A DNA stretch of 64,000 bases from Ostrinia nubilalis. Its lineage: Eukaryota > Arthropoda > Insecta > Lepidoptera > Crambidae. The DNA lies in NCBI RefSeq assembly GCF_963855985.1, contig NW_026973569.1, forward strand, positions 124,001 through 188,000. The letters are read 5' to 3'. Position numbers and translations under genes: made by a program. Under the pieces are notes generated by a model that was given only the letters and a program-made list of their open reading frames with translations, did no database searches and was not told the DNA's origin. Shown one piece after another: positions 22,003 to 33,483 of this stretch (within the stretch, counting starts at the first letter, position 1; every line of letters begins with the position of its first letter).

Positions 22003-23381
22003 TAGTGTCCGACCGAATGTTCGGTTTCGGTTTCGTTTTCGGTTGAGTTTCGGTAAAAACACGAGTTTCGGTTTAGTTTCGTTTTCGGCGGCAAACTTGC
22101 CGAAACTACGACCGAAACCGAATGTGCATTCGGGAGTTTCCGCGCTGTTATCGGTCATGTTCGGCGCGTTGAATGAGTGAATGAATCCGATCAGAGCCAA
22201 TGTCGTGATTCGCTGGCTTGTTTGTTTGCTGTTAGTTTTGCTTTTTTGTGGTGGCAAGTTTTCGAGTGTTTCATTTTGAATTTGGTAAGTTTTATCTCGT
22301 TTTATGTCGTTATAACATAAGAGCGGGTAGTAAACATAAAAAAAATATTCAATATGACTGATAAAAGTATAATCAAGTTTAATCTAACCTATTTTTTTTT
22401 TTTATAAATCCGCGGGATAGACAAAAAAACATTTTTTTGGTTCGCAAATGCTATACATTAGTTATGTAGTTAGTAATCACTATAGTGCATTTCATGGTGA
22501 TAATATTATGGATTCAGAGTTTCAAAGTTCATTTTAGTATTTATCACCAAGGTATCCAAGTGGCAAGTACAGTAGATACTAACGTACGTACTACCAATTT
22601 TGTTTTGAGAAATTATTAAGGTAAAAGACCCTACTATGAGACGGGATATGTAGATGTAATTAAAAAAATCTAGACTATAAATCCTTCTTTTTCTTTTTTA
22701 ATACATAATTTGATACCTTTTAGAGTAAAAAGGCGCGTTATAAGTTCAATTTTAATGCATTATGTAATAGTTAAATTTTAGTAAATAGAATAGTAGAACA
22801 TGAATGTCAGAGTTCTTGCATTTTTGTATGAAAGTTGCCGTTTTATTATTTATACCAGAAAAAAACTACGAATTATGTGGCAATTTTTAGTTTAACCGTG
22901 TTAATGTCCTAATATCTGCTTATCAATATGCAAGATCCCCTTACATTAAGTATAGATTATACCTAACAGACAATCTTTCTTTTGTTGTAGTATTCTTCAA
23001 TCATCGATGATAAAAGAACAATGTCGTTAAAAAACAGCATATGGCAATATTTTGAAACAATTCCATCTGATTTATCGAAAGCTAAGTGCAAACAGTGCAA
23101 TAAATTATATTCACTAGGAAGTTCCGTTCGAGTCTAGAAGGCAAACTATTACTGGTTTGAAACTACACTTGTCTAAATAGCATGAAAATCTATGTGATTT
23201 AAAGAGAAAACAATAAAGTCTGACTGATTATAATAACGTTTTCTTTATTTTTCCCTCAAAATATGAGCCTTGTAAGGAAGTTTCGGTTTCGGTTTCGGTT
23301 TCGGCCGAAATAGACACCGTTGCCGAAATTCGTTTTCGGTTTCGGTTTCGGTCGTAATACTAGTTTAGTAGTCGGACACTA
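22003..23381 (+). mobile_element. Degenerate hAT-type transposon (unit 3)
   Basis: Third copy of the TTTCGG-rich hAT derivative, with CTTCTTAA at 21995-22002 and 23382-23389. Confidence 0.88.
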
Positions 23382-23499
23382 CTTCTTAAATCTAATTGCC
23401 TCTAAACTGTGAAAAATTCTAAATCAACGCAAAAATTCAAAACGCTTTAAAACGATGACTATAAAATGTTGTAAATAAATAACTTTAATAAAAGAACTA

Positions 23500-23750
23500 A
23501 GCCGTGTGGTGACGGCAGAGTAGAATACATTTGTCACCAACCCCTACTCTCCCGCGGGTGTCGTAAGAGGCGACTTAGGGACTACACATCAAACAGAGAA
23601 TGGGCAGCAGCGCTCTCTGAAAAACATCAATCTTTTAAGCTGCGATCTCCAACCCGCCTGCCAAGCGTGGAGATTATGGCAAAACCCTCCACTATAGTGG
23701 AGGAGGCTCATAGTCCAGCAGTGGACTGTAAAGGGCTGTTGATGATGATG
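23500..23750 (+). mobile_element. RTE-tailed SINE (unit 3)
   Basis: Copy of 13859-14109 with the same 13-bp flanks. Its presence in units 2 and 3 but not 1 marks these two as the younger pair. Confidence 0.85.
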
Positions 23751-24248
23751 AATAAAAGAACTATTACAAGGTACTGGCCTACTATTTTAGTTATATTATA
23801 AAATAAAAAATATTAACTATGTTGACTCTCACAAAATTACCATAACTATGATTGTTCTAAACTGAACGGTTTGCGCGAGAGTCACTTCCAAAGTATTAAA
23901 ATGTGTCCCCTCTCTGTAAGTTCCAAAATAAGATAATATTAAAACTAAAAAAAATATATAATGTGCATTACGCATTACCATACAATTGGTTTGAACGATA
24001 TCTAGTAAGTAATTTGATTTAATACGTCATAAATTGTAAACCGCTACGTTTGTACGGCGGAACCCTCGGTGTGCGAGTCCGACTCGCACTTGGCCGGTTT
24101 TTTTATAGGTAATATAAAAAAAATATGGAAGACCAATACCCCTGGACAGATCTCTAAAAGTAACTTTTCTGATCTCTGCAAAAAATATCTAAGTTTATGT
24201 AAAAAAAAAAAGAAATTTAAATAAAATCTCAAGATTTCATAAGAAATA

Positions 24249-25850
24249 CCCAAGTAGGGAGCGTTGCTTAGGATTCAGTAAAATTGCTCGATACATCTTC
24301 TCAACATCTCCAGAAATTATATATTTGTGTTACCTGAACCTAATTAAAATTGAAAATAAATCATTCTGTATAGTTGGACCGACGTATTGGATGTCGTTGA
24401 GTGATACGCCTGACGTAGACTTAGCAGACGCGTCAAAAACTACTCGCAGCTTCGTTGTTTTGCTAGATTCTCGCAATACGTCAGCCATGGTGGGGCAAGA
24501 AATAGCTAATTTTATGCCGATCACCGTTCGATAAGTTTGTGTCCCAAAAATTCGTACTCATCCATGAAATCCATGTACCTACATACGTATAAATGTAGCA
24601 TCGCGCTCGAAACGTTTCTCTAAAGTTAAAAACCTACGTTTAGCCATAGCGTATGAGTCACCGAGAACGCTGGGTTCCGCACTGAGCGGCATGGTAACAA
24701 TAAACTGACCGTCCGGACTACGTTTGGTATTTAACATGAAACTTTCACGCACGCGCGTTCATCCAAAGAAAGACAATGTTTAGGAGAAATTGAATCTAGC
24801 TCCCAAAATTTTGATAATTGTATGCTGTTTGTTTTTGAAAAATTACAAAAATATGAATGAGTAACGTTTAAATTATTATTAGTAGGTACAGAACCAGAAA
24901 TTAACCAACCCAATTTTGTTTCACATAATTTTGGCAAGTTTTTTTCCTAAATTTATGTGATTACTCTGAATTACTTCCCAAAATATTTCAGCTCCTAGTA
25001 GAATATCTATATCTGTTGGAATGTTAAATGATGAGTCCGCTAAAATTAGTCCTGTAGGAATTGGTATGCAATTCATATTTATGTAGGATGCTGGCAATTT
25101 TTTATTTATTTCAGGCAAAATGTGGCAATTAATTTTAATTGAGTACTCATTATGCATTGATTCGATGGTGAGGTTGCAAGACTGTGTACTAGTACTAGTT
25201 ATATTGTTAATACCTGTAACCTTGGATGGAACTGTCGCCAAGTCGGGACAATCCGAGCTTGGTACACACGGCGTCAGTACCAAAGTGAACTGGACTAACG
25301 TTGTCGAGCAGGACTCTGGCGCTGTACCTTTGACCTTTGTCGCTCACCGCTCTCACCACAGCTGTGGAAAGCAAGATATGACTTTGAGAATTAGGTTGTA
25401 TATCTGCAGAAAATGAAACATTGTTACTAAAGCCTGGTCCGTGAGCACGTAGAATCCCGTCCAATGACCCCAAGCTGCCCATCTCTGTCGCTCGCACGTA
25501 ATTATGTTGCTGTCGCGCTCGCACACTCACTGCGGGCGCGCGTCGCACAGTCGCGACAGCAATATAATTACGCGCGAGCGATAAGGATGGGTAGCTTGGG
25601 GTCATTGGACGGGATTCTACGTGCTCACGGACCAGGCTTTAGTAGTAGGCATTGGATGACGTTCTACTTTATTGTTGGATTGGTCTAAGTGAAAGTAAAG
25701 TGTTGTGGTTATCTTTGCAATATTTGCAGCATGAAAACCTACAGCGCTTTTCTACGTGGCCTTCCCGTAAACAGGTCATGCATACCCCGAGACGTTTTGC
25801 CTTTTGTAATCTATTTTCTACAGTAAGACTTCTAAAAGAATCACATGAGT

Positions 25851-25852
<2 letters not shown>
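24249..25852 (-). pseudogene. BEL/Pao relic (unit 3)
   Basis: Third copy of 3857-5460: RT 24330-24524, linker 24731-24937, protease 24921-25283, gag knuckle 25669-25852. It is split by the MITE at 25430-25639. Confidence 0.9.
25430..25639. mobile_element. TA-flanked palindromic MITE (unit 3)
   Basis: Third copy of the AAGCCTGGTCCG palindrome. Confidence 0.88.
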
Positions 25853-25919
<67 letters not shown>

Positions 25920-26064
25920 AAAAACATTTATTTGGTTCCAATTTAAAATATAACACACAGAATCAGATAACAAAAAACAAGTACAAGTTAGAACCAAAAT
26001 TGGCCACCGCTCAGTATGTGTCATGCTCTGGAGTGGTAAATAGGTGAAAATAATTTAATTATTT
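25853..26064 (-). mobile_element. LINE/SINE 3' end with (TTTC)n tail (unit 3)
   Basis: Copy of 5461-5690 with the shortest (GAAA)n tract of the three (25853-25921). Confidence 0.6.
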
Positions 26065-26433
26065 TAATTTTCATACAAATCGGATTTCATAAAATTTATT
26101 TTGTATGAAAATTAAAAAAATTTAAATGATGATATCAAATTTCTGACTTCACCATACCATTTATATGCCTATGTTAACATGGGCTAGTGTCGGCTCATAT
26201 ACCCATTTACCTAACACCCTGTATCAGGTGTTATTTTTTAACTGATAATACTTTACCAACACATCTAAAAAAATCATACAAATAAGACCCAAGTGTTTTT
26301 TCAAAAATATTCAGGCTAGTTTTCGAGTAAAACGACAAAGAATGTTTCGAAAAAAATAAAAAATAAATCATCCTTTGAGCGCGGTGAGTACTCGTTTACG
26401 CACTATCGAAGTAGCCGGCCGAGGGCAACGACC

Positions 26434-26629
26434 TGTTATGAGCCTCAGAGGATTTGGGTTTTTAAAAAAGAACACGAGATTAATAGGATAAGACAGCCGT
26501 CTAGTTCGGATGGTGGATTGAGACTGGCGTGGAGATGCGAGGGATCGCAGGCTATGGATAGAAAAGGATGAGTCGGCAAAAGGCGAAATGTCAAGTAAGC
26601 AATATAGGGTGCGAGGGCTATTTGTAACA
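26434..26629 (-). mobile_element. Gypsy 3' LTR (unit 3)
   Basis: TGTTACA...ATAACA LTR equal to 44336-44531 except for one C-to-T change at 26622. GACC lies on its outer side. It is the real 3' end of the provirus and at the same time part of tandem unit 3. Confidence 0.9.
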
Positions 26630-26762
26630 CCTCCCGGGGGTAGACTAAACATCGGGGTGAAATGAGCGATGTTTAGGAAAAAACGGAAAAAGGTAAGTAT
26701 TTAGGTTTTACACATTTCTGCGTATACTAGGAGATGGGATTTCTTCTGCATCAGGATGACGT
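26630..26762 (-). other. Gypsy polypurine tract and 3' internal end, then spacer
   Basis: Immediately upstream of the 3' LTR on the minus strand is CCCCCGGGAGG, whose purine run would prime plus-strand synthesis. Homology to units 1 and 2 ends at 26720. The next ~40 bp (cgtatactaggagatggg...) lead into a (TAA)n tract and are unassigned. Confidence 0.6.
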
Positions 26763-26800
<38 letters not shown>

Positions 26801-26801
<1 letters not shown>

Positions 26802-27535
26802 GGGCAGCTTTGTGGCGTGCCCCGCAGGGCAGCTTTGTGGCGCCGGCCCCGCAGGGCAGCTTTGTGGCGAGCTGTTGGTGAGTAGCGACACCACGGGGCC
26901 AGTTGTTAATCCGAGTGCTCCCGAGAGTCGGTCAAGACCCTCGTCTTCGGCTTGCCGAAGTGGAATCCGAGAGGGTCTGCAGGACTTTCACCTCTGGCTT
27001 GCCTTAACCGGCCGGCCAGAGTGGAGTCGCTAGAGCTATATGCTCCAGGGGTGGAAGTGTTAAAGGGCATAACGCCGCGAGTAACTTCGGAGAAAGCGCA
27101 GCACACCTCTCTACACCCCTGAGCCGGCAGACGCCGATGTTGCCCCTCAGTCCGGTCTATACGACCCATGACGCCAGGAGGGGCCCATTTAGTCGCTGGC
27201 TAGTCACCGCCTGCCATTTTTTCAGTCCGAGACTATGAACCAGGCAGGTGTCCCGTAGTCTCCATCCATAGCCCAGTAACCAGTCCACCCATCCTTCATC
27301 CATAACCCTAGTCCATTCTCCAATAACTGCAATAGCTCCTGTGCACAGGCTGGGGATGGTATCTGGCTACATCCCATGATATAGTCAGAGACTAGATCCA
27401 GCATGTGCACCACTTTCACTTTTGTCGATTATTTTGCGCTTAAAACGGCCTCTACGTGTTGGATCTGTATCCCCACGCAAGCCTTATAAAGGACCGGGCC
27501 ACTTTTGACCCGTGAGCTCCAAAGCGTACAAACAT
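26801..27535 (+). mobile_element. LINE-end copy a
   Basis: First copy. Its 5' part has GGGCAGCTTTGTGGCG three times (about 26801-26870), an extra local triplication not seen in other copies. It is followed by (TAA)n and 27560-27671, a unique ~110-bp spacer that ends in a second (TAA)n tract. Confidence 0.65.
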
Positions 27536-27673
27536 AATAATAATAATAATAATAATAATCGTAATCCAAATATTTTTATAGATTCGATTATAGATCAGGT
27601 ACTTGGCCATGCCCGTAGCTGATCTTATATTATACCAGCTCTATAGCTGAGATGAAAAAATCGCAAACATATA

Positions 27674-27709
<36 letters not shown>

Positions 27710-27710
<1 letters not shown>

Positions 27711-28400
27711 GCCCCGCAGGGCAGCTTTGTGGCGAGCTGTTGGTGAGTAGCGACACCACGGGGCCAGTTGTTAATCCGAGTGCTCCCGAGAGTCGGTCAA
27801 GACCCTCGTCTTCGGCTTGCCGAAGTGGAATCCGAGAGGGTCTGCAGGACTTTCACCTCTGGCTTGCCTTAACCGGCCGGCCAGAGTGGAGTCGCTAGAG
27901 CTATATGCTCCAGGGGTGGAAGTGTTAAAGGGCATAACGCCGCGAGTAACCTCGGAGAAAGCGCAGCACACCTCTCTACACCCCTGAGCTGGCAGACGCC
28001 AATGTTGCCCCTCAGTCCGGTCTATACGACTCATGACGCCAGGGGGGGCCCATTTAGTCGCTGGCTAGTCACCGCCTGCCATTTTTTCAGTCAGAGACTA
28101 TGAACCAGGCAGGTGTCCCGTAGTCTCCATCCATAGCCCAGCAACCAGTCCCTCCATCCTTCATCCATAACCCTAGTCCATTCTTCAATAACTGCAATAG
28201 CTCCTGTGCACAGGCTGGGGATGGTCTCTGGCTACATCCCATGATATAGTCAGAGACTAGATCCAGCATGTACACCACTTTCAATTTTGTCGATTATTTT
28301 GCGCTTAAAACGGCCTCTACGTGTTGGATCTGTATCCCCACGCAAGCCTTATAAAGGACCGGGTCACTTTTGACCCGTGAGCTCTAAAGCGTACAAACAT
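27710..28400 (+). mobile_element. LINE-end copy b
   Basis: Full ~690-bp copy beginning GCCCCGCAGGGCAG; (TAA)n tail to 28420. Confidence 0.65.
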
Positions 28401-28420
28401 AATAATAATAATAATAATAA

Positions 28421-28512
28421 AACGGCCTCTACGTGTTGGATCTGTATTCCCACGCAAGCCTTATAAAGGACCGGGCCACTTTTGACCCGTGAGCTCCAAA
28501 GCGTACAAACAT
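28421..28512 (+). mobile_element. LINE-end copy b', 5'-truncated (92 bp)
   Basis: Only the last ~92 bp (AACGGCCTCTACGTG to ACAAACAT), landing in the tail of copy b. It has its own diagnostic base, TGTATTCCCACG instead of TGTATCCCCACG. Confidence 0.65.
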
Positions 28513-28526
28513 AATAATAATAATAA

Positions 28527-29216
28527 GCCCCGCAGGGCAGCTTTGTGGCGAGCTGTTGGTGAGTAGCGACACCACGGGGCCAGTTGTTAATCCGAGTGCT
28601 CCCGAGAGTCGGTCAAGACCCTCGTCTTCGGCTTGCCGAAGTGGAAACCGAGAGGGTCTGCAGGACTTTCACCTCTGGCTTGCCTTAACCGGCCGGCCAG
28701 AGTGGAGTCGCTAGAGCTATATGCTCCAGGGGTGGAAGTGTTAAAGGGCATAACGCCGCGAGTAACCTCGGAGAAAGCGCAGCACACCTCTCTACACCCC
28801 TGAGCTGGCAGACGCCAATGTTGCCCCTCAGTCCGGTCTATACGACCCATGACGCCAGGGGGGGCCCATTTAGTCGCTGGCTAGTCACCGCCTGCCATTT
28901 TTTCAGTCCGAGACTATGAACCAGGCAGGTGTCCCGTAGTCTCCATCCATAGCCCAGTAACCAGTCCATCCATCCTTCATCCATAACCCTAGTCCATTCT
29001 CCAATAACTGCAATAGCTCCTGTGCACAGGCTGGGGATGGTCTCTGGCTACATCCCATGATATAGTCAGAGACTAGATCCAGCATGTGCACCACTTTCAC
29101 TTTTGTCGATTATTTTGCGCTTAAAACGGCCTCTACGTGTTGGATCTGTATCCCCACGCAAGCCTTATAAAGGACCGGGCCACTTTTGACCCGTGAGCTC
29201 CAAAGCGTACAAACAT
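28527..29216 (+). mobile_element. LINE-end copy c
   Basis: Full copy starting directly after the TAA tract of b'. Confidence 0.65.
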
Positions 29217-29243
29217 AAATAATAATAATAATAATAATAATAA

Positions 29244-29335
29244 AACGGCCTCTACGTGTTGGATCTGTATTCCCACGCAAGCCTTATAAAGGACCGGGCC
29301 ACTTTTGACCCGTGAGCTCCAAAGCGTACAAACAT
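29244..29335 (+). mobile_element. LINE-end copy c', 5'-truncated (92 bp)
   Basis: Same truncation point and same TTCCC variant as b', so the b-b' and c-c' pairs are probably copies of one ~820-bp block. Confidence 0.65.
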
Positions 29336-29349
29336 AATAATAATAATAA

Positions 29350-30039
29350 GCCCCGCAGGGCAGCTTTGTGGCGAGCTGTTGGTGAGTAGCGACACCACGG
29401 GGCCAGTTGTTAATCCGAGTGCTCCCGAGAGTCGGTCAAGACCCTCGTCTTCGGCTTGCCGAAGTGGAATCCGAGAGGGTCTGCAGGACTTTCACCTCTG
29501 GCTTGCCTTAACCGGCCGGCCAGAGTGGAGTCGCTAGAGCTATATGCTCCAGGGGTGGAAGTGTTAAAGGGCATAACGCCGCGAGTAACCTCGGAGAAAG
29601 CGCAGCACACCTCTCTACACCCCTGAGCTGGCTGACGCCAATGTTGCCCCTCAGTCCGGTCTATACGACCCATGACGCCAGGGGGGGCCCATTTAGTCGC
29701 TGGCTAGTCACCGCCTGCCATTTTTTCAGTCCGAGACTATGAACCAGGCAGGTGTCCCGTAGTCTCCATCCATAGCCCAGTAACCAGTCCATCCATCCTT
29801 CATCCATAACCCTAGTCCATTCTCCAATAACTGCAATAGCTCCTGTGCACAGGCTGGGGATGGTCTCTGGCTACATCCCATGATATAGTCAGAGACTAGA
29901 TCCAGCATGTGCACCACTTTCACTTTTGTCGATTATTTTGCGCTTAAAACGGCCTCTACGTGTTGGATCTGTATCCCCATGCAAGCCTTATAAAGGACCG
30001 GGCCACTTTTGACCCGTGAGCTCCAAAGCGTACAAACAT
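29350..30039 (+). mobile_element. LINE-end copy d
   Basis: Full copy; followed directly by copy e without a truncated copy between (period 703 bp). Confidence 0.65.
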
Positions 30040-30052
30040 AATAATAATAATA

Positions 30053-30743
30053 AGCCCCGCAGGGCAGCTTTGTGGCGAGCTGTTGGTGAGTAGCGACACC
30101 ACGGGGCCAGTTGTTAATCCGAGTGCTCCCGAGAGTCGGTCAAGACCCTCGTCTTCGGCTTGCCGAAGTGGAATCCGAGAGGGTCTGCAGGACTTTCACC
30201 TCTGGCTTGCCTTAACCGGCCGGCCAGAGTGGAGTCGCTAGAGCTATATGCTCCAGGGGTGGAAGTGTTAAAGGGCATAACGCCGCGAGTAACTTCGGAG
30301 AAAGCGCAGCACACCTCTCTACACCCCTGAGCTGGCTGACGCCAATGTTGCCCCTCAGTCCGGTCTATACGACCCATGACGCCAGGGGGGGCCCATTTAG
30401 TCGCTGGCTAGTCACCGCCTGCCATTTTTTCAGTCCGAGACTATGAACCAGGCAGGTGTCCCGTAGTCTCCATCCATAGCCCAGTAACCAGTCCATCCAT
30501 CCTTCATCCATAACCCTAGTCCATTCTCCAATAACTGCAATAGCTCCTGTGCACAGGCTGGGGATGGTCTCTGGCTACATTCCATGATATAGTCAGAGAC
30601 TAGTTCCAGCATGTGCACCACTTTCACTTTTGTCGATTATTTTGCGCTTAAAACGGCCTCTACGTGTTGGATCTGTATCCCCACGCAAGCCTTATAAAGG
30701 ACCGGGCCACTTTTGACCCGTGAGCTCCAAAGCGTACAAACAT
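30053..30743 (+). mobile_element. LINE-end copy e
   Basis: Last full copy; its short (ATA)n tail runs into the 3' end of the SINE on the opposite strand. Confidence 0.65.
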
Positions 30744-30756
30744 AATAATAATAAAA

Positions 30757-31007
30757 AATCTTTGGACAATTTCACACAGCGCCAGCTAGCCCCAAAGTAA
30801 GCAACTTAATGCTTGTGTTATGGGTGCTAGCTTAACGGATATACTACTTATATACTTTTTTTTTTAAATTCATACATATTATACATAGTAACACCCAGAC
30901 CCGTCACAGAAATTAAAATTCATCATTTCAATTTCTGCCCGGCCGGGAATCGAACCCGGGACCTCTCGGCATAGTAGTCCGCTCTGAACCACTACACCAA
31001 ACGGCCG
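30757..31007 (-). mobile_element. tRNA-derived SINE ending the env gene
   Basis: Minus-strand SINE starting CGGCCGTTTGGTGTAGTGG at 31007. Pol III A box TGGTGTAGTGG and B box GGTTCGATTCC (complement at 30947-30957) are both perfect. A ~180-bp body follows with CTAGCACCCATAACACAAGC and ...GTGTGAAATTGTCC, then an A/T-rich tail. It cuts the env C-terminus, which runs into SINE codons. A related head is found at 46519 and 63868 on the plus strand. Confidence 0.85.
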
Positions 31008-33105
31008 ACAAATGATCTTCAAGGGAATGGCTGGTTCGGAAGTTGGAGGAGCTGGAGCTGGTTCTACAGGTAAGTTTTCAGGATTGGCGCGAGAGGATCT
31101 CGGGAAAAGGTAAGTTAGACGGCTGCGCGATTTAATGCATAAAAACATTTTTAAAATGCAAAATATTAAAATTATACATATAACAATTATGAGTGTAATC
31201 GAATAATGAGTTTCGTATTTAATCAGGGGGTGTTGATTTAAAATTTTATCAGTTTGGTCAGATATCGACCTTAATTTTGATTTCGTTTCCAAAGTAAAAA
31301 CATCTAAAACAATATTTTGTAATTTCAAGGGGACTTCATCATTATTGATTACATTTATAAACTTATCTAGAGTACAACAAGATTGATTTATAATATTAAA
31401 ATCTGGTTGAATTACAGTGGTGTTGATTTTTACATTATTAAATTTAGGTATTAATTTCGTACTTTTACAGTAGGCTATACAATTGTTTGGTATTGTAAGT
31501 ATTCCTGTGCCAATGATACTTTATTTCTAGGATTTTCTGATTTGGGCATTCTATATATAATTTGGTAATTTGGGATTGTACATATATCCAATTATTATTG
31601 TAAAGTGGTGTCCATAAATCTATGTTTCCGTGGACGAAATCGGTTTGACACTGCACTGGTATAGTTTTTATTACACTGATCATTAATTCACTTTCACAAC
31701 TTGGATTCGCACTAACGGGGAACACAGTCATGACGTCGCAGATGTAGTCGCTCGGGCTTATCGCTATGCATTCCTTCAGTGAGTCAAGGTAACAATATTC
31801 CGATCTGTCCTTGGTCATTGCTATGTATCTGTTGCTAGGTATTATATAAGTAAAAGAATTATGTTTTAACTTATCGTGTGGTGTAGGCAATGCTATACTA
31901 TGGTACAAGCACAGAATAAGTAATAGTACGTACAAGTTAAATTCTCTCGGAGAAACTAATGGTATTCTTAATACAAACACAATCTTGTTGCTTAAACTAT
32001 AACATACTATACTAGAGACATTCAATAATAGGTGAATGTTATTTAATGCTAAATCTACAGGTAATTTATAGTCTACAGGTAAGTATCGGTAGTTACTGAC
32101 AATTTCATCATAAAGCTGCGCGGGAGGTAATATGGCCGGGTGCAGAATGTTTTGATTACTAATCATGATCGCGTTTGTTATGTCTTCCAGTCGAAACGAT
32201 AACGTTAACAATGAAGCTTCTAGACTATTCAAGATTGAATTGATATTTGCTTTGATAGTTAATTCGTTAGAAATTAAAGTAATATTTTTCAATTTTAAAG
32301 AGAAATTGTCAATAGTTTGGTTAAGGTTGGCCTCGTTCTGTTTTATTGAATGTAATGTTTTATTAAATTGAGATAAAACTGAAGAGGTGACTAAGATATT
32401 TTCTTTAATTAACGATGCCAATCTTTTCTCGTTATTGTGTACATTTTGGATGGCGCTATCGTACTTGATACCGTCATCTTCGCTCAAAGTACCGAATACA
32501 ATTTTGGCGAGAGAGCCAATACCACATATCCATGCCCCTCTCCTAAACCTTTTTTCCACTAGGTGAGAAATACAGTAGCGGCGTAAGGGGGGGGCGGTGG
32601 GGGCGGTCCGCCCCGGGTGCCAAGCATCAGGGGGTGACAACAGTCGCGCAGATTAGTACTCACTGACACATCTACATGACCAGGACGGTCATGATGTCAT
32701 GACAGGGGGGGTGCCATTCTGGGGTGCCTTAGGCTATAATTTATACTATGACGGGGGGGGGGGGGGGGGTTAGCCGCCCCGGGTGCCAACCTATGCTACG
32801 CCGCCACTGGAGAAATAGCAGAGTATTCAGAAACTATATCGTGATATCTAACTGTTAATGGTTCTAAAATATTATGACATTCTAAACTATGATTGGTTTC
32901 TAATTTAACTTGAGTACAAATAAGCCGAAGTGTACCCAATATAGAGTTAATATTTTTGATATGCGGTTCGATATATGATATATCGATAGGCGTTATTACG
33001 TCTAAATGGCTTACGCGAATTTTGAGTTCACCAATTGGATCAAAGTATACGCCAGAACTGGAGTCGATTTCTTGGACGAACTCCGGGTGACCTTGGGCCA
33101 ATATG
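31008..33105 (-). pseudogene. env: Errantivirus-type env (baculovirus F-like), broken
   Basis: Membrane fusion glycoprotein gene of the gypsy provirus. The N-terminal ectodomain part is at 32818-33105, preceded by a 3' splice-site-like TTTTTATTACAG (exon start 33105), fitting expression from a spliced RNA. A basic furin-like cleavage site and fusion-peptide region lie near 32540-32572, then a helical Ser/Asn-rich region and the Cys-rich ectodomain to 31465. The C-terminal part with one transmembrane helix and a basic cytoplasmic start is in another frame (to 31008). Damage: a 237-bp hAT MITE at 32573-32809, a frameshift near 31500, and loss of the tail at the SINE. It is not functional as it stands. 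Confidence 0.82.
32573..32809. mobile_element. hAT MITE inserted in env
   Basis: 237 bp with TIRs CAGTAGCGGCGTA and (complement) CAGTGGCGGCGTA, flanked by a perfect 8-bp duplication GAGAAATA (32565-32572, 32810-32817), which marks it as hAT. The interior has several G runs and two related GGGG/CCGCCCCGGGTGCCAA blocks. A reading frame that runs through it appears to extend env but is an artefact. Confidence 0.9.
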
Positions 33106-33165
33106 CTGTAATAAAAAGAGACATTTTGTTTGAAAACATTTTTTTTACTTCTATTGCTACTAATG

Positions 33166-33410
33166 TGTATAATGTATATAATGTATAACGTGTCATCATC
33201 ATCATCATCATTTCAGCCACAGGACGTCCACTGCTGAACATAGGCCTCCCCCAATGACTTCCACATCGCACGGTTGGTAGCGGCCTGCATCCAGCGCCTT
33301 CCCGCTACCTTTATCAGGTCATCGGTCGTATCAATGTATAACGTGTATATAATGTATAGTGTGTATATAAAGTATAGTGTGTATATAATGTATAGAGTGT
33401 ATACCTAATC
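33166..33410. repeat. TATAATG/TGTATA minisatellite in gypsy pol-env spacer
   Basis: Irregular repeats of gtgtataatgtata, interrupted by the RTE tail at 33194-33332. Between pol and env; no coding content. Confidence 0.6.
33194..33332 (-). mobile_element. 5'-truncated RTE LINE, last 139 bp
   Basis: Minus-strand codons TDDLIKVAGRRWMQAA and LGEAYVQQWTSCG end an RTE ORF, close to but distinct from the RTE end at 10300. A (GAT)n tail follows. A 14-bp duplication AATGTATAACGTGT flanks it (33180-33193, 33333-33346), although the surrounding repeat makes this a weaker proof. Confidence 0.8.
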
Positions 33411-33483
33411 TTACCTGTAAAATAAAATAACCTAGGTTTAAAATAATGTAAATTATAATCAATATAAAAAATTAAGTAATACT

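Larger units (their letters stand above)
21241..26720. repeat. Tandem segmental duplication, unit 3 (partial)
   Basis: Begins exactly as unit 2 at 11599 and ends at 26720, right after ...tttacacatttctg, where units 1 and 2 continue with atcggatgatttc. The 4.16 kb holding the RTE insertion are missing. Here the gypsy LTR is still joined to the rest of its provirus on the right. Confidence 0.95.
26763..30757 (+). repeat. Concatemer of (TAA)n-tailed LINE 3' ends
   Basis: Five ~690-bp copies and two ~90-bp 5'-truncated copies in one orientation, each ending ...AGCGTACAAACAT followed by (AATA)/(TAA)n and starting inside the (TAA)n of the previous one. Full copies start GCCCCGCAGGGCAGCTTTGT; truncated ones start at AACGGCCTCTACGTG. 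Two minus-strand frames (65 and 87 codons) persist in all full copies but have no recognised domain. Variable 5' truncation, a constant 3' end and (TAA)n on both sides fit a LINE that targets TAA microsatellites, as known for Dong of the R4 clade. The family itself is inference. Confidence 0.65.

Noticed and set aside
26906..30627. Conserved 65- and 87-codon ORFs in the array as genes
   Set aside because: They persist because the copies are near-identical; no domain, no ATG context or codon signal, and they oppose the inferred LINE orientation.
26763..30757. CRISPR-like or satellite array
   Set aside because: Units are ~690 bp with simple-sequence tails and variable 5' truncation in an insect genome; this is LINE-end behaviour.
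32573..32640. Env start at MSPPDAWHPGR
   Set aside because: These codons come from the hAT MITE, not from env.
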